DNA of 64,000 nucleotides, from positions 31,998,501-32,062,500 of the forward strand of contig CAIIXF020000012.1 in assembly GCA_903813345.2 (NCBI GenBank). Reading direction: 5' to 3'. Within the stretch, counting starts at the first letter, position 1. Each line of letters starts with the position of its first letter. The position numbers and the translations under genes are program-made. Source of the DNA: Owenia fusiformis. Taxonomy: Eukaryota; Annelida; Polychaeta; Sabellida; Oweniidae. Positions 36,529-48,600 of the stretch are shown in pieces. The notes under the pieces were generated by a model. That model saw only the letters and a program-made list of their open reading frames with translations. It made no database searches and was not told where the DNA came from.

Positions 36529-37942
36529 GCTAGCGAACATTTACAAGACATCTCGAGTACAATAAAAGGTTTGAGGGCTGTTATTAGTAGATGTGGGTCT
36601 AAAATCCCCCAAAAAGGCAACTCTTAAGTGACAAATTTTTGGCTACCACCAGGGGGCGGGCTCTTTGAAATGCCCCCCCCCCCCCCAAATTAGATTTAAA
36701 TGGCATCTCGAGTACATCAATGAAACCTTTGTTAAAATGTTGCTTTGGACCCTCTGAAACAGTATGAGTCCTTAAGAGTAGCCAATTTGAGGGTTTAACC
36801 CATTTCCATTAATACTGTTAGCGATGAATTACTATTTTGTAATTTAAATATGACATTATAGTGCCCTACCCCTTGAAAAAAGAGGAAATCAGGCGTAGTC
36901 AATGTCATCATTTTGCAGCATTAAGTTGGAAAGAAGTGTTATTAGAAAGTGAATCAATGCATCCAAAGCATTTTCATATGTTGCTTGACATTGTAATTTG
37001 TCTATTACTAGAATATAAGACTCATACACATCTTATATATTAGTTTTAAATATAGTACATGTATTAAATACATGTACTAAATTATAATGGAATACGTAAT
37101 GCATCATGCAGTCTAGACATAAGCATATTACAAGGTGTCAAATAAGTCCCCCCCCCCTCATCTACAGCATAAACCAAGATATATGGTACCAAGTGTGATA
37201 TATCATTGGAAAGGTCTTTCAAAGTTACATTGATTGGCATATATCTGACTCTTGTCAATCAATCTCACAAATTTTTACATTGTATCAATTGAGGTGATCA
37301 TAGGACTAGAAATATGGCAATTTGGCGTATTTTGCAGGACTTTAAGAATAGGGTATATGAAAAGTCAAAGGATCTAAAGATGACTACATATTTATATGGC
37401 AATGAATTAAAACCAATTTCTGGATATGTTTAGATGTGTTGAAAATAGAGGTGGTCAAAATTACTTTAACGCCCCGTATCGCTAATTTTAACAACATAAG
37501 CAATACATTTAGCATGTAAAATGTAAAATCATTCAATTTTCTACTTAGAAAATATTTTTAATAAGTGTTTTGCTGAATAGATATTCCAAAATCTGAGTTG
37601 CCCCTAAGCCACCATTCCCCATTTGTTTAACATGGGATCTGCCATTTTTGTTACATTTCATGAAATTCATCAATTTTGACATCAAATTTTGACAGAATGT
37701 AATGGAGATATAACATTGAAACGTTGCGGACTTTATAGGGAATAGAATCAAGATACAGATTTATTTACTTTATTGGGATTTCTTTTGTTCCCCGCTTAGA
37801 AAACAGTCGTTCAAACAAATATCGAAAGGTAGCCCAAAATCTGTCACTTAAGAGTTGCCTTTTTGGGGATGTCAGACCCACATCTACTAATTACAGGCCT
37901 CAAACCTTTTGTACTCGAGATGTCTTATAAATGTTTGCTAGC
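36529..37942. mobile_element. TIR element, ~1.4 kb, ~130-bp inverted termini
   Basis: The left end (GCTAGCGAACATTTACAAGA, then CATCTCGAGTACA, AAAGGTTTGAGG, TAGTAGATGTGGGTCT and AAAAAGGCAACTCTTAAGTG) is mirrored with few mismatches at the right end (37820-37942). No transposase frame is visible inside. A poly-C run at 36673-36686 follows the left arm. Confidence 0.8.
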
Positions 37943-37949
37943 AAATACA

Positions 37950-39085
37950 TTTTCATGAATATTCGGCCATATTAAACATTTTGCCGTGGTTTCCTAAATA
38001 TGGGAAGTATATCCCGAAAAAGGCAGTACTATGAATCACTAACCTATTTTACTTGCCATGGAGTGATATTTCTAAAATGCAACATTATATGAAATTTAGA
38101 AAAATGCGAAATTTTTACCAATTTGAATTAGTTACCATAGCAACCAGAGTAAAAAGATCAGTATAATTTATGAGTAATGAAGCCTATACTGAAAACATGT
38201 ATTTTCAATTGACTCATGTAAGTTTAAATTGTTGAATTATCTTAAAGGTCCAATATGCTTAATTTAGAATAAAAAATAATAATTGCAACATGTTACTCAC
38301 ACACTCGCTCAAATATGAAACAACGTTTGATTTGATTTATTATTGAACCAAGAAAAGGATAACTCACATAGAAAAAAGCATTTGAAGTTCAGAGATCATT
38401 AGTAGTGCATGCACATGCTAAACAAAGTGCATGTTTTAAATTACTTTTGATTTAAAAGATGGCGATACTTCTATGAATTGAATGTATCATGTAATACAAA
38501 CAACATATTTCAATGACATTGATAAAAACTTGATATCCTGTATAAAGCTTGACAGATCAATATTATTTTTTGATAATTTATTGTAACCTTTTGTGTGGTC
38601 CGTTTGAGCTGTTGTTTGTCAAATGAAAGATAAGGTTCTTATCAATACATTGGGCATTCAATAAAATTCAAATAAAAGTCTTTATTTTGCCCAAAAACAT
38701 TGAAAATACGCAAAGTGGGCCTTTAATTAACGAAAGCAATAACTTACCAGGTATTTTGGAGTTCATGTCACTGTCCTATATATTGCGGTCCGATAAACTA
38801 TATACTGGTTGTCAAATCAACGATTTATCTATAGCGTAGTGCCAATGAAGTTGTGATTGAATTGCATTTATTCTTTTGTCGATTCTTAATCTCAATCCAT
38901 CAATCTGATTCAATTATGCACAATCTTATCTCGAGAAGATTGCGACAAGATTGCAAGGCTTAATTCCTTATCGATTTTTAACTGTTTTTGAAATATTTTA
39001 TATGCCTTTATACACTGATTTAGTTAGTCGTTGTTTATATAACAGGACAGGCGTTTAATTTATGAAATGGTATAGAAGATGTTAT
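37950..39085. other. Non-coding region
   Basis: AT-rich. I see no gene or clear repeat. Confidence 0.4.
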
Positions 39086-39380
39086 ACCCTAGATGTGAGT
39101 AGAAATAATCTTCATTTACGTCATTAAAAATTCAAAATTCAGTCAAACTGATGTCATATTTGGAATCTACATGTAAAATTACATCTAGAAATGTGGTTCT
39201 GAAAAGAGTTTATCAACTTTGAAAATTTAATTAATCAACTTTGAATATGTGACTTCAAGGTCGGGGAGATTCCCCATAGAACCCATGCTGTAAAATCACA
39301 AAAGGTGAAATATCTTTTTATGTGCACGTGTTAGGCAGATAATATTTTCTTTTACTTGACATATTTTAATTTGTATAACT

Positions 39381-40451
39381 TTTTTTTTTTTTTTATTCAT
39401 TTATGTAAAATAGATGTACATGGGGTGATATAGTAAATACAAGGGAGCATATTCAAGTGCTAATCACCATTTTGGCATTATAAGCACTCTAGCCTAGCGG
39501 GGAAAAAGTTGACGAGGGGTGGAAGGGGGGGGGGGTCTGAGCTGGGCTGGGACTGGGGGAAATACAGGGCAGAGGGACAATGTAATTTATATTTGCAAGA
39601 CAAGGCAGGGTACAATAGGTTCTAGAATAGTCTTGTTCAGTATGGAGTAAGCCATCTCTTAATAAAGGCAGAAGTCAGAGTAAAGATTTTTGTGTTTTCA
39701 TCCTTGCTAAAATTACGATTGCCAAAGGCTAGGTATCCTAAAAGTGTAGATTGGTTAGTGGGGATCAAAGGTGTTTCGGTATAGAGAGTATTGAAAAAGG
39801 TGGTTCTTGCATTTTCATTCAGAGGGCAGTGAAAAAAGAAGTGTTTTGGAGTTTCGGGTAGACCACAAGAACAGTTAGGAGAACTGATGAAGGTGTAATT
39901 GTGGACAAAGAGTTGAGCTCTGAAGAGCAGGTCTACCCTTAACCTATATTAATAAGTGTTTCTTCATTTCTAGAAATATTTAGCTTTGAGGTAGGGATTA
40001 TGTTTATGTCAAGGTTGAGAGGGTGCTTGCGATTGTTGTTCTTAAAGGCAATGAGGGTTTTACTTGTTTGAATATTCTTTGGTACAGATAGCCAATGGGA
40101 GATTGCATTTGGTATGCAGGAGTTCAGGTATTTAGTAGTGGCATGGTTGGGTAGCCTATAGTGGCGATTTTATCGTAGTTCTCTTTGAGTATCACATCGA
40201 AACTTATCAAAAATATCGTTTATGTATGGTGGAGATGTACCTTTACTAACGTTGAACATGAAATTGTTAATTTGGAGTTTTCGTCTAGTTTCTAGGCTTG
40301 GCCAATTTAATATGTTAAGAACTTTAGTTGTGCTGGTTCCTGGTAGACAACCTGAGCAGATAAGAGCCCATTGATAGTAGGCACTATTTAGATGTCCAAG
40401 TAAATACTTGGAAGATGAGTCAAAAAGAAGTGATCCATTGTCAAAGTCAAA
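39381..40451 (-). mobile_element. 5'-truncated LINE fragment with 13-bp target duplication
   Basis: Minus-strand LINE 3' end. It encodes VLNILNWPSLETRRKLQINN (similar to the LINE at 19508) and a C-terminal knuckle, CSCGLPETPKHFFFHC, followed by a poly-A tail (T run at 39381-39395 on the plus strand). Both flanks read AATTTGTATAACT (39368-39380 and 40452-40464), a perfect target-site duplication inside the host MITE. Confidence 0.87.
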
Positions 40452-40504
40452 AATTTGTATAACTATCAGGGGCATAAGGGTAACATAAAAAGTGAACCAC
40501 TAAA

Positions 40505-40888
40505 ACTGATGATAAAAAAAACTGTCGGTTTGGATATTGGGTTCATCCCTCGTGAGATATGCATATCTCCCTCTGGATAAACCCCATATCCAAAACCTCC
40601 CAGTACATAACTGCTTTATCCTATACCAAGTAGAGTTTTCAGGGGCATATGGCCATTTCAATAGTGCAAGGTGTAAAAATAAACAAATCATTCATATGCA
40701 AAGTCATTTTATTGCATTTCCACTACTTACCCGAAGCGGGAATATATGCACTGAAGCGGGAAGATATGCACCGAAGCGGGAGATATGGCGGGAGATATGG
40801 AGGTTCAGGATATTATCAACCTCAAAATCAGGATACGGGATATATCTTGCCAACTTATCTCCCTAAAACTCTACTTGGCATAGGATAA
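40505..40888. mobile_element. Palindromic insertion inside the MITE
   Basis: The arms CTTTATCCTATACCAAGTAG (near 40613) and CTACTTGGCATAGGATAAAG (near 40870) are inverted. A second small palindrome, GGATATTGGGTTCATCC / GGATAAACCCCATATCC, is at 40530-40580. The segment is absent from the intact MITE copy at 21.5 kb. Confidence 0.6.
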
Positions 40889-41459
40889 AGGGAATTTTGT
40901 AATACCCTGCCATGTTATTTCCCCCGAATCAGCCACCTGGTGGCGAAACTGGTAACTACCTACTCGCATCTGAGTAATTTAAAGTTAATCAGGTCACAGG
41001 GTGGGAAGATAGATAATGTCGTTATCTAGGTACCCACATGTACATTGCCCTACATTGTACCAAAGTTATATTTTTTGAATAAGATATATCAGTCTAAAAA
41101 TATTCAATTAGGTAGGCGAAATACTAAGCATAGAGGAGAGCTGCGCAATAATGAAACGCTTCATAATAATTATACCGGAAAATTAAACATGCTGTTGCGT
41201 CTCTAATGATAAGACGGTGTACACGTTACCCCTCTCATAATAATCAAATCATTTGTGACATTTGTTTAGGTTTAGGTTACCGTTGTACATTGTCAAATAA
41301 GAATGCGTATGCAACAAATATGTACAAAATCTAGTAAATCAAAAGTGATTAAACAGGGTCCAAAATTATATTTGTTGGGACTATAAATAACTCAAACAAA
41401 CAACACCGATTCATCATTTTTTGCCTTGTACCACGCCCGGTAATCGGACAAAATGAACG

Positions 41460-41485
41460 GAGGGGGCTTGGAGGGGGGGGGGGGG
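41460..41485. repeat. Poly-G tract
   Basis: Near-pure guanine run (GGGGGCTTGGAGGGGGGGGGG). A candidate G-quadruplex on the plus strand. No gene context. Confidence 0.6.
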
Positions 41486-41689
41486 CGATTTCTGCATGAA
41501 AATTCAACAAATCTCGAAGCTAGATTTATTATGCAAGAGAATGTTTACTATTGAATTCCTGAATGGTGTGGTTAAGTATGTTCTAGGTTATTCATGAGAT
41601 CTATTAAAAAATTGAATCTAAAAAATAAGCAATTAAAGGACCATATTGAAACAGAATATGTAAAAATAGATTGTCCTAACTTTTGTGTA

Positions 41690-41945
41690 TTTTTGTTTGT
41701 TTTGTAGTTTAGCTATCATAGATGTGGCCTATTATATTTAAATGCTTCTCTGCCATGTTATTTTCGAAAAAATAACATGGCTGAAACTCTCTAAATTACA
41801 AAAGGCCACAGCTTTGCTGCACATTATACATAACTATCTGAAATATACAAAAGTTAGGACTTGTACATATGTCTCCATTTTTCATATACTGTTGCAATAT
41901 AGTCTTTTGATTGCTTATTTTTTAAATCCAAAGTAGTTCCAAACA
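41690..41945. mobile_element. Copy of a palindromic MITE (AACATGGC core)
   Basis: The core GCCATGTTATTTTCGAAAAA / AATAACATGGC forms a hairpin. Flanks 'gcaatatagtcttttgattgcttattttttaa' match the copies at 42570-42880 and 46018-46415. It is more diverged than those. Confidence 0.6.
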
Positions 41946-42037
41946 TTTAAAATTTACCTTAATGACATAACGTGCAAAGGTAAATGTTTTTGCAATAAAT
42001 CAAGCAGCCGGGTATACACTCTCACGACTAAAACAAG

Positions 42038-42265
42038 TGTCCATGCGTCATATAAAAATAACTGGAAATAAATAAAATGAAATGCAGGGAAAGGGAGTGA
42101 ATGGAGGAATGTTTAGATGATTGTTAAATGCCAAGGGAAAATTGATGTGTCCATGCGTCATATAAAAATAACCGGAAATAAATCAAATGAAACGGAGGTA
42201 AAGGGAATGAATGGAGGAATGTTTAGGAGTGAATAGATGATTGTTAAATGCCAAGGGAAAATTGA
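42038..42265 (+). repeat. Two-copy tandem duplication (~110 bp)
   Basis: GTGTCCATGCGTCATATAAA begins units near 42039 and 42149. Both run through GGAATGTTTAG and GTTAAATGCCAAGGGAAAAT with few differences. Confidence 0.88.
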
Positions 42266-42357
42266 TATATAGATTTAATTAAATTGCATCACTGTTTCGT
42301 ATTTCGAATTAGCGCGGTAAAAGAGAGTTAAACAGTTAGGCTATACTGTATAGAATC

Positions 42358-42526
42358 ACTGTAAAAGAAATTATGGTCCCATGGGGATTATGGTCCCCTT
42401 TCTTAAAGGCTCTTACTGGCCCTGATTGTGGATACGATAATAAGGGAAAGAGTTGTATTTAGGTCACCATATAAATCAATGGAAAGTAGGACCATAATTT
42501 GATAGGACCTCCTACCCTTTTACACC
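42358..42526. mobile_element. MITE with GTGTAAAAG-type termini (copy 2)
   Basis: ACTGTAAAAGAAATTATGGT at the left and CCCTTTTACACC at the right. Its interior matches the copy at 31143-31295 over most of the length (ACTGGCCCTGATTGTG, CGATAATAAGGGAAAGAG). Confidence 0.75.
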
Positions 42527-42569
42527 TGGGTTTCAGATTATTAAGTTTCTGTGTGCAATGAGCCCGTGC

Positions 42570-42880
42570 CCTCTTGTAAATCTAGGAGTTTCAGCCATGT
42601 TTTTTTTTCAAAATAACATGGCAGGGAAGCATCAAAACATATGAAGCCGCGCATTTTATTAGCCAAACCAGAAGCAATCCGATATACAAATATCATTTAT
42701 GTACAATTAATACAATTTTCCATACTCTGGCGTAGCCAGGATGAGGCAGACAAGACTTTAACATCACTTTTTTCTTCCTGGCTACGTCACTGCCATACAC
42801 TCGTATCATTGCACAATGATCTTTTCATTTCTTATTTTTTTAAGGTTTTACTGAGGTGAGTAGACTTGTGAAATGGACTT
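42570..42880. mobile_element. Palindromic MITE (AACATGGC family) with nested MITE
   Basis: It shares AATAACATGGCAGGGAAGCA, CCAGAAGCAATCC and the ending GTGAAATGGACTTTA with the RANBP1 intronic copy at 46018-46415. The right arm is interrupted by a 67-bp element at 42726-42792. Confidence 0.7.
42726..42792. mobile_element. 67-bp MITE (GGCGTAGCCAGG / CCTGGCTACGTC) with CCATAC duplication
   Basis: Inverted ends TGGCGTAGCCAGGA and TCCTGGCTACGTCA. It is flanked on both sides by CCATAC (42720-42725, 42793-42798). It is the shortest member of the CGTAGCC family in the window and is nested in another MITE. Confidence 0.75.
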
Positions 42881-43389
42881 TAAGGGATTAGTCAAAATTT
42901 TCCGCTGAAACTAACAGACGACTAACATCGGCGGCATAACAAAGCAACGACACATTTTTAATATTTCTATTTATTGTTTGATTTAAGTTTACTTTACATA
43001 AGAATTGATGTATTACTATAAAAAATGTTTTCTCATCCTCGTGTTACTCATATCAAGTTTGCATCCACTTAAATCAAATTATAAAATCCATTCCAACTGG
43101 TAACTGAATGCAGTTCATATTATGGAGGTTAGAACACGTACTTGAGCGTGTAATATTTCAACCCTCGGGGATTACAACTCTACTATACCCAACCCCTAGA
43201 AATGCATAAGATACTCTGTTTGTCTAATTGTATTGTTTAGTATATTTTTGCAAGTACCTTATTAACATCTAACAGTCTTCCAATAAACCATTCAAAAGGA
43301 ACAGGCAAATAAAAACAAAAAACATAATCATTACTTCTAAGCCAAATGGGTTGCTTATGAACACTGAATGGAAGGTATAGTAGAGTGAT

Positions 43390-43635
43390 TACAGTCCCGA
43401 TTCACTTTACCAGGGACCTAATTACAATTATTTTCCGTATAGCTGTTTACTCATGGCCAAGAAAACAATACAAATTGGGAAAATACTTCATGGAGGACCA
43501 TACTTTTTTCACAATCATAATTCACCTTTCCAGGGACATTATTACAATTATTTTCTGAATACCTTTATACTAAATCATCCAAGTAAACGGTACAGAAGGG
43601 AGAACTAATTCATAGAGGACCATAATTCTACATGT
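43390..43635 (+). repeat. Diverged two-copy tandem duplication (~120 bp)
   Basis: Both copies hold CAGGGACxTxATTACAATTATTTTC and end AGAGGACCATA (43490-43502 and 43613-43625, the first as GGAGGACCATAC). Substitutions are frequent. Confidence 0.65.
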
Positions 43636-44584
43636 GCACCTTTAAGTCTTAAAAACGTGTTTCTTAACATAACTATTTTAAATAAACTTGAAAGTAGATG
43701 GCATCAATAGCTCACTATTTCACTAATGGGTTCTACAAATACAGTATCTAAAGGTTATATACTAGTAGCCTGTAGCCTATAGTTGTAATCTGTAGACTAT
43801 ATAATATCTTCACACATAGCTAGACATGATCTATCAAATTCAAGGCAATCAGGCATGACACAGTATTTCAAAAAATGCATTCCTAAAATTACAGCCAATT
43901 GCATGGATCTTTAGATTCAGTTAACTTGATTTCAAGTTGGCGTTTGAGTTAAATTAATGAATAGTTTATGGTGGGCCTTTTGGTCATTATTGGGCCATCT
44001 AAGGACTTATTTTTTTAATTTTAAGCCAAATTTTGAAGAAAATGGGCCTCAAATTTTCAAAATTTGGGCCCACTTTTCGGCTAAGTGGGCCCACAATTTT
44101 TATCCGCTCAAGCGCGGCGGTTTTTTCTCTGACCTCAAATTTGGGCCCCCCCCCTGTTGGTTCCTGGATCCGCCACTGATAGTAGTATCATAAGGGATAC
44201 CAAGGTAGGTGCTTCTGCAGGTCAAAATGTCAAATTCTTATAGCTTTGACCATTACAGTTGAATAATCCTTGCAAAAGATTTCCTTGCAAAATATTCATT
44301 TTTAAGTGACACTGTACAAAATCTTTTCAAATGTGTCTTCAATATCTTTTGTGATTGTATCCTAGATTTTGAATTTCAGCTGCAACCCTCATTGGGGCTA
44401 CCAACCTCATTCAAAGCCTGTAAACGAAACATACATGCTTTAAAATCATCAACAATATATCTGGGCTTAAATCCTTTATTAAATTGACCTTTTCAATATG
44501 AATTTTCATCATATAAAAATACTACTAGAATTTGTTGAGTATGGTAAATGTTTCCAAAGTGATGAACAGTATTTGAATATATTT

Positions 44585-44760
44585 GTGAAACCTCACTAGT
44601 AGTGTAGTAGGATAAATTAGTTATGTGATTTTCGGTTATGAATAACGTTATATCCTTCAGGATTCTTGGTAAGATACCTATATTTCCCTCGGGATGTACC
44701 CCATATCCAAAACCTCACATATCATAACCCTTATAACTAATTTATTCTATGACATTTATA
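44585..44760. repeat. Palindromic repeat
   Basis: AGGATAAATTAGTTATGTGA is mirrored by ATCATAACCCTTATAACTAATTTATTCT. A related left half (TTGGATAAATTAGTTATGTG) occurs alone at 7394. The inside contains CCCATATCCAAAACCTCA, shared with 40572-40592. Confidence 0.65.
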
Positions 44761-45311
44761 GTAAGGTTCGTACATGTATATAATATTGTTGTATCCATTA
44801 TTTACAGAATTCATGAAAGTACAAATCCTAACTGTAAAGTACATGGCACCAAGAGATCATCCTGCTCTTTGAGGAAATATTTATATTTAGTATGTGATTA
44901 AATGAAACCTTAACATACTGACATAATGGCCACAATTTACAAGAATGGCAATCAGTTCATAAGCATTTGAGTAAAAGTATTTGAGAAATCCAAACAATGA
45001 CATCCATATTCCAAGTAAATAATACTAATATCCACTGGCATCTATTTAGTTTTCAGTTGTATTCCTATTTCCCTTAAAGTGTAAGCATTAATGTAAAGCC
45101 TTCTGCACTTAACTGCATCATACTAGGGGTGACTGGGCATGTCCATTTCTTGTCATAACATCCTTGTAGAATGACGGGATACAGTGATACATATCGATGC
45201 TCATAGAGTTTGTCTCACATTTAGGGCAGTTGAATCAAAGTGGCCACTGGTAAAAATTGTGTTCTGTTTTAACAAAGTTTGCCACATGTTAACAGTCTAA
45301 ATACACTGCTT

Positions 45312-45317
45312 TTTATT
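45312..45317 (-). terminator. Candidate poly(A) signal of RANBP1
   Basis: AATAAA on the minus strand, about 130 nt downstream of the RANBP1 stop codon. Confidence 0.5.
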
Positions 45318-45447
45318 GCAAAGATCTATTTTAGAATGACTGCCCTGTTCATCACACAATCAATTCCTTACTCCAATCTGGTTTGTTTTATTTCAAAACA
45401 AAATGGACATGACGTTTATGAAGACGAGCTATTGCATGATTATCTTC

Positions 45448-45653
45448 CTAACTGTCTGTATTCTCCGGCTTTGTGCCATTTGAGAGTTCTGTTTTATCAC
45501 CTTCTTTAACAGTTAATTCTTCTAATTTTTTAGTAACATCATCAGCGGATTTAGATTCTTCTGTTTTAGTTTCTGTTTTAGTGGGACTTTCCTGAGTTGA
45601 GGTATCTTTCTTGTCTGAGGCATCGCCATTTTGAGAGGGACTTTCAGCGGAGT
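45448..45653 (-). CDS. RANBP1: RANBP1 exon 6 (terminal)
   Basis: Acceptor TTTCATTTCAG|ACTCCG, phase 1 in. It encodes the acidic tail with [13 protein letters not shown] and ends ENTDS and TAG. Confidence 0.93.
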
Positions 45654-48600
45654 CTGAAATGAAATGCAATGAATTTATAAGTGTCATAAAATGGTGATCA
45701 ATTTGCACATAGCTAGGCAAAGGGTGTCTGATTCTGATTTTTGTGTTAAATTACATACTAAATCAGGAGTTTCACTAGAATTTTTCCCAACAGGCTTCAT
45801 GTAAATGAAAACAACAGGCAAAATTAATGAAAATAATAAATTTAACATGGAAAAGTTGAAAACAGGCTTTTGTGAAAACAACCGGTGAAAATCGCCTATT
45901 GGGTGCTGCTTATGAGACCCCTGCTAAATGCATTTTTTATGAATGACATTTTGAAGTAAACGTTTTTTCAAAAGTTCTTTCACTAACATGGCATTATCAT
46001 TCTAATTATGATACATGGTAGAGTCCATTTCACTGTTTCATTGCGTCAGTAGAACGCCAAAAATAAGAAATTGGGAGACCATTGTGCAATAATATATGGA
46101 AAAGTATATTCATAATGTACATGAATGACATTTGTATATTTCAGATTTTTTAGTTTTTTGTGCAATAAGCCTGTGCCGTCTTGTAATTTGAAGAATTTCA
46201 GCCATGTTAATCTTATTGAAAATAACATGGCAGAGAAGCATCCAAAATATAGGGAGGCCACACACTTTATAAGCCAAACTAGAAGCAATCCAAGATAAAC
46301 AAATGTCATTCATGTACAATAGGAATATATTTTTCCATATATTATTGCAAAATGATATTTTGATTTCTTATTTTTTAGCTTTTACTAAGCAGTTAAACAG
46401 TGAAATGGACTCTACATATCAAATAGAAGAAACGTACGAATATAGTAGAACCTGTCCAATCCGAAGGCCACTGTGACTAGCCAAAGTGTTTGGTATGAAT
46501 GGAATAAAAAAGATAGTTGGAATTTGGATAAAGTGTTTATACTTAGAGGTATTCAGATTAGAGAGGTGTTTGGAAAAATAGGTTTTACTGTACTGAATTG
46601 GGCCGTTTTACTATACTGAATTGGGTGCTTACCTTTAGAGGGACTACTGCAAAACTGTTTTGCTTCATCAAACTTTGCCTTAAATTTTTGTGCATCTGAA
46701 ACAGAAATATTGGTACATTCAAAGATGCAACAAAGACATGTATAGACATCATATTCAAGCCACTAATACATAAATTGTCACTACCTGCCATTTGGTATAA
46801 ATGCCAAATTACAGACACCACGTTATAGGCGCCGGACACCAACCGCAGCCACTAAAAAGTTGGAGATTATGGTGATTTAAAACTGTCTACATTTCACAAC
46901 ATTTTTTGCTCTAGACATTTCGTGTCATGACTATTTGGCACGATGACCAAAGGTTCCAATACACCATTGGAAAGGAGAGAGTGTCAGCTTTATTGAAGCT
47001 AGGACAAAACTTCCTTTACTAAAGTTGCTTAACTCAGCAGATCTATAATGAGTACTGTGGGTAATCAACCCTTTTCTAACACCATAGCAGAGACTTATTG
47101 AATCAAAGAAAAAAACTCACTTTCTGCATTGCCAAATCTGATGGCTAAAAGTTCAGGTTTAGCTTCCTCATCTGCAAAATCTGCTGCAACACTCCAAACC
47201 CATGCTTTTTCACTACCACAGTTGGGCTTCAATTCCATAGCGGGATTTACTGAAAACAAAGTACCAATCATGTATGGTATTTAGTGTCATGGAACTTTAG
47301 AAATTATTAAAAGATCAAATGATGTACGAGATCTTCATGTTAGTCTGCTCAAAAGGTTAATTGAACATCAAATCAAAATGTGCCAATTTGTGTTTTTGTT
47401 TAATATTAATTAGACTTTATTTATTACATGTGATTTCTATTTGGTCAATTTTAGAGATAAACAAAACAAAACTGTATCATTCAGTTCCAAAAGAGAGTCC
47501 GATACAAAGAATCAATTACCTTGTTTTTAAGCTTAAATTCATTAACTCTTTTGACCGGGATGTCGACTAATTCATCCTATCGGTAAGTACTACGCTAATA
47601 AGTTTTTCGTTGTATTTATAGATGTCAGGCTATGTCTAACCTTGTGGATTATGTTTGTATAGGACGAAACATAAATGTTACAGGAAGTTAATGATATTTC
47701 GTGACTTTTTCATAGAATAAACCCAGGTTTTCTCTAATATTATTTGAAATAAAGAAAATGGGATTAAAAATGGCTGCTGCTAGAGCTCGAACTCTCATAT
47801 GTAGACAATTTTCAGGAAATTAATTACCGAACTTAGCAAATTTGCTAATTACCAGTCGAAAGAGTTAATATATACTTACTGTATCTATATATGTATTGTT
47901 TTACATCTTGGGGATGATTTAATTCAACAAATTTGTAATCAAACATTAATATTGTTTTACTTACAAAAGTGATTGGCACATATTTTATGTGTTTTATCTC
48001 TCCTCATCAGGACTCTAGATCTGTTTTCACGTTTGTGTTTAAGAATTTTCACATCACCAGTTCCCCGATCTTTCCACTCTGTAGGCTCGGATTCATTATC
48101 AAATCTGAATAATTTTGCCCGCCTAAAAGAAATCAAAGAATATACAAGTTATGTTACAATCTATATTGTTTCTGAATAGTTGACCACCAGAGGGGGGAGG
48201 GGGTCCACCTATTAGTACCACCTATCCTCTTGGTCTAGTTAGGGGCCTGATCATTTAGTTAAAAACTTTGTCTAACGTAGATAACGAGGAATTTAAAAAA
48301 GAAAAAATGAATGATTTTTAAAATATTCCAGCAGGGAGAGGAGTCAATGGGAGATAACAAAAAAAGTGTGAGAAAGAAAAAGGGTTTACATTGAGGGTTT
48401 TTTTGGATTAGAAGGCTGATCAGATTTGAGGAGTTCAGATTTACAGATTTCACTCTCGTTTAACAGTATATTATAAAACTTACAATTTGATGAGAACATC
48501 TTCGTCGGCCTCTAAACTTGTTGTTTCAATGACGGGAGGAAGCTGTACAATAGGCTCAAAGTGGATATCAGGGTTATCCTGCTCATCATGCTGCAAAAAA

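Larger units (their letters stand above)
39091..40971. mobile_element. MITE (AGATGYGAGTA termini) carrying two nested insertions
   Basis: An inverted copy of the 427-bp MITE at 21546-21972. Its ends are AGATGTGAGTA and TACTCGCATCT. It is split by a LINE fragment (39381-40451) and by a second palindromic insertion (about 40505-40888). The outer parts align block by block with the intact copy. Confidence 0.8.
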
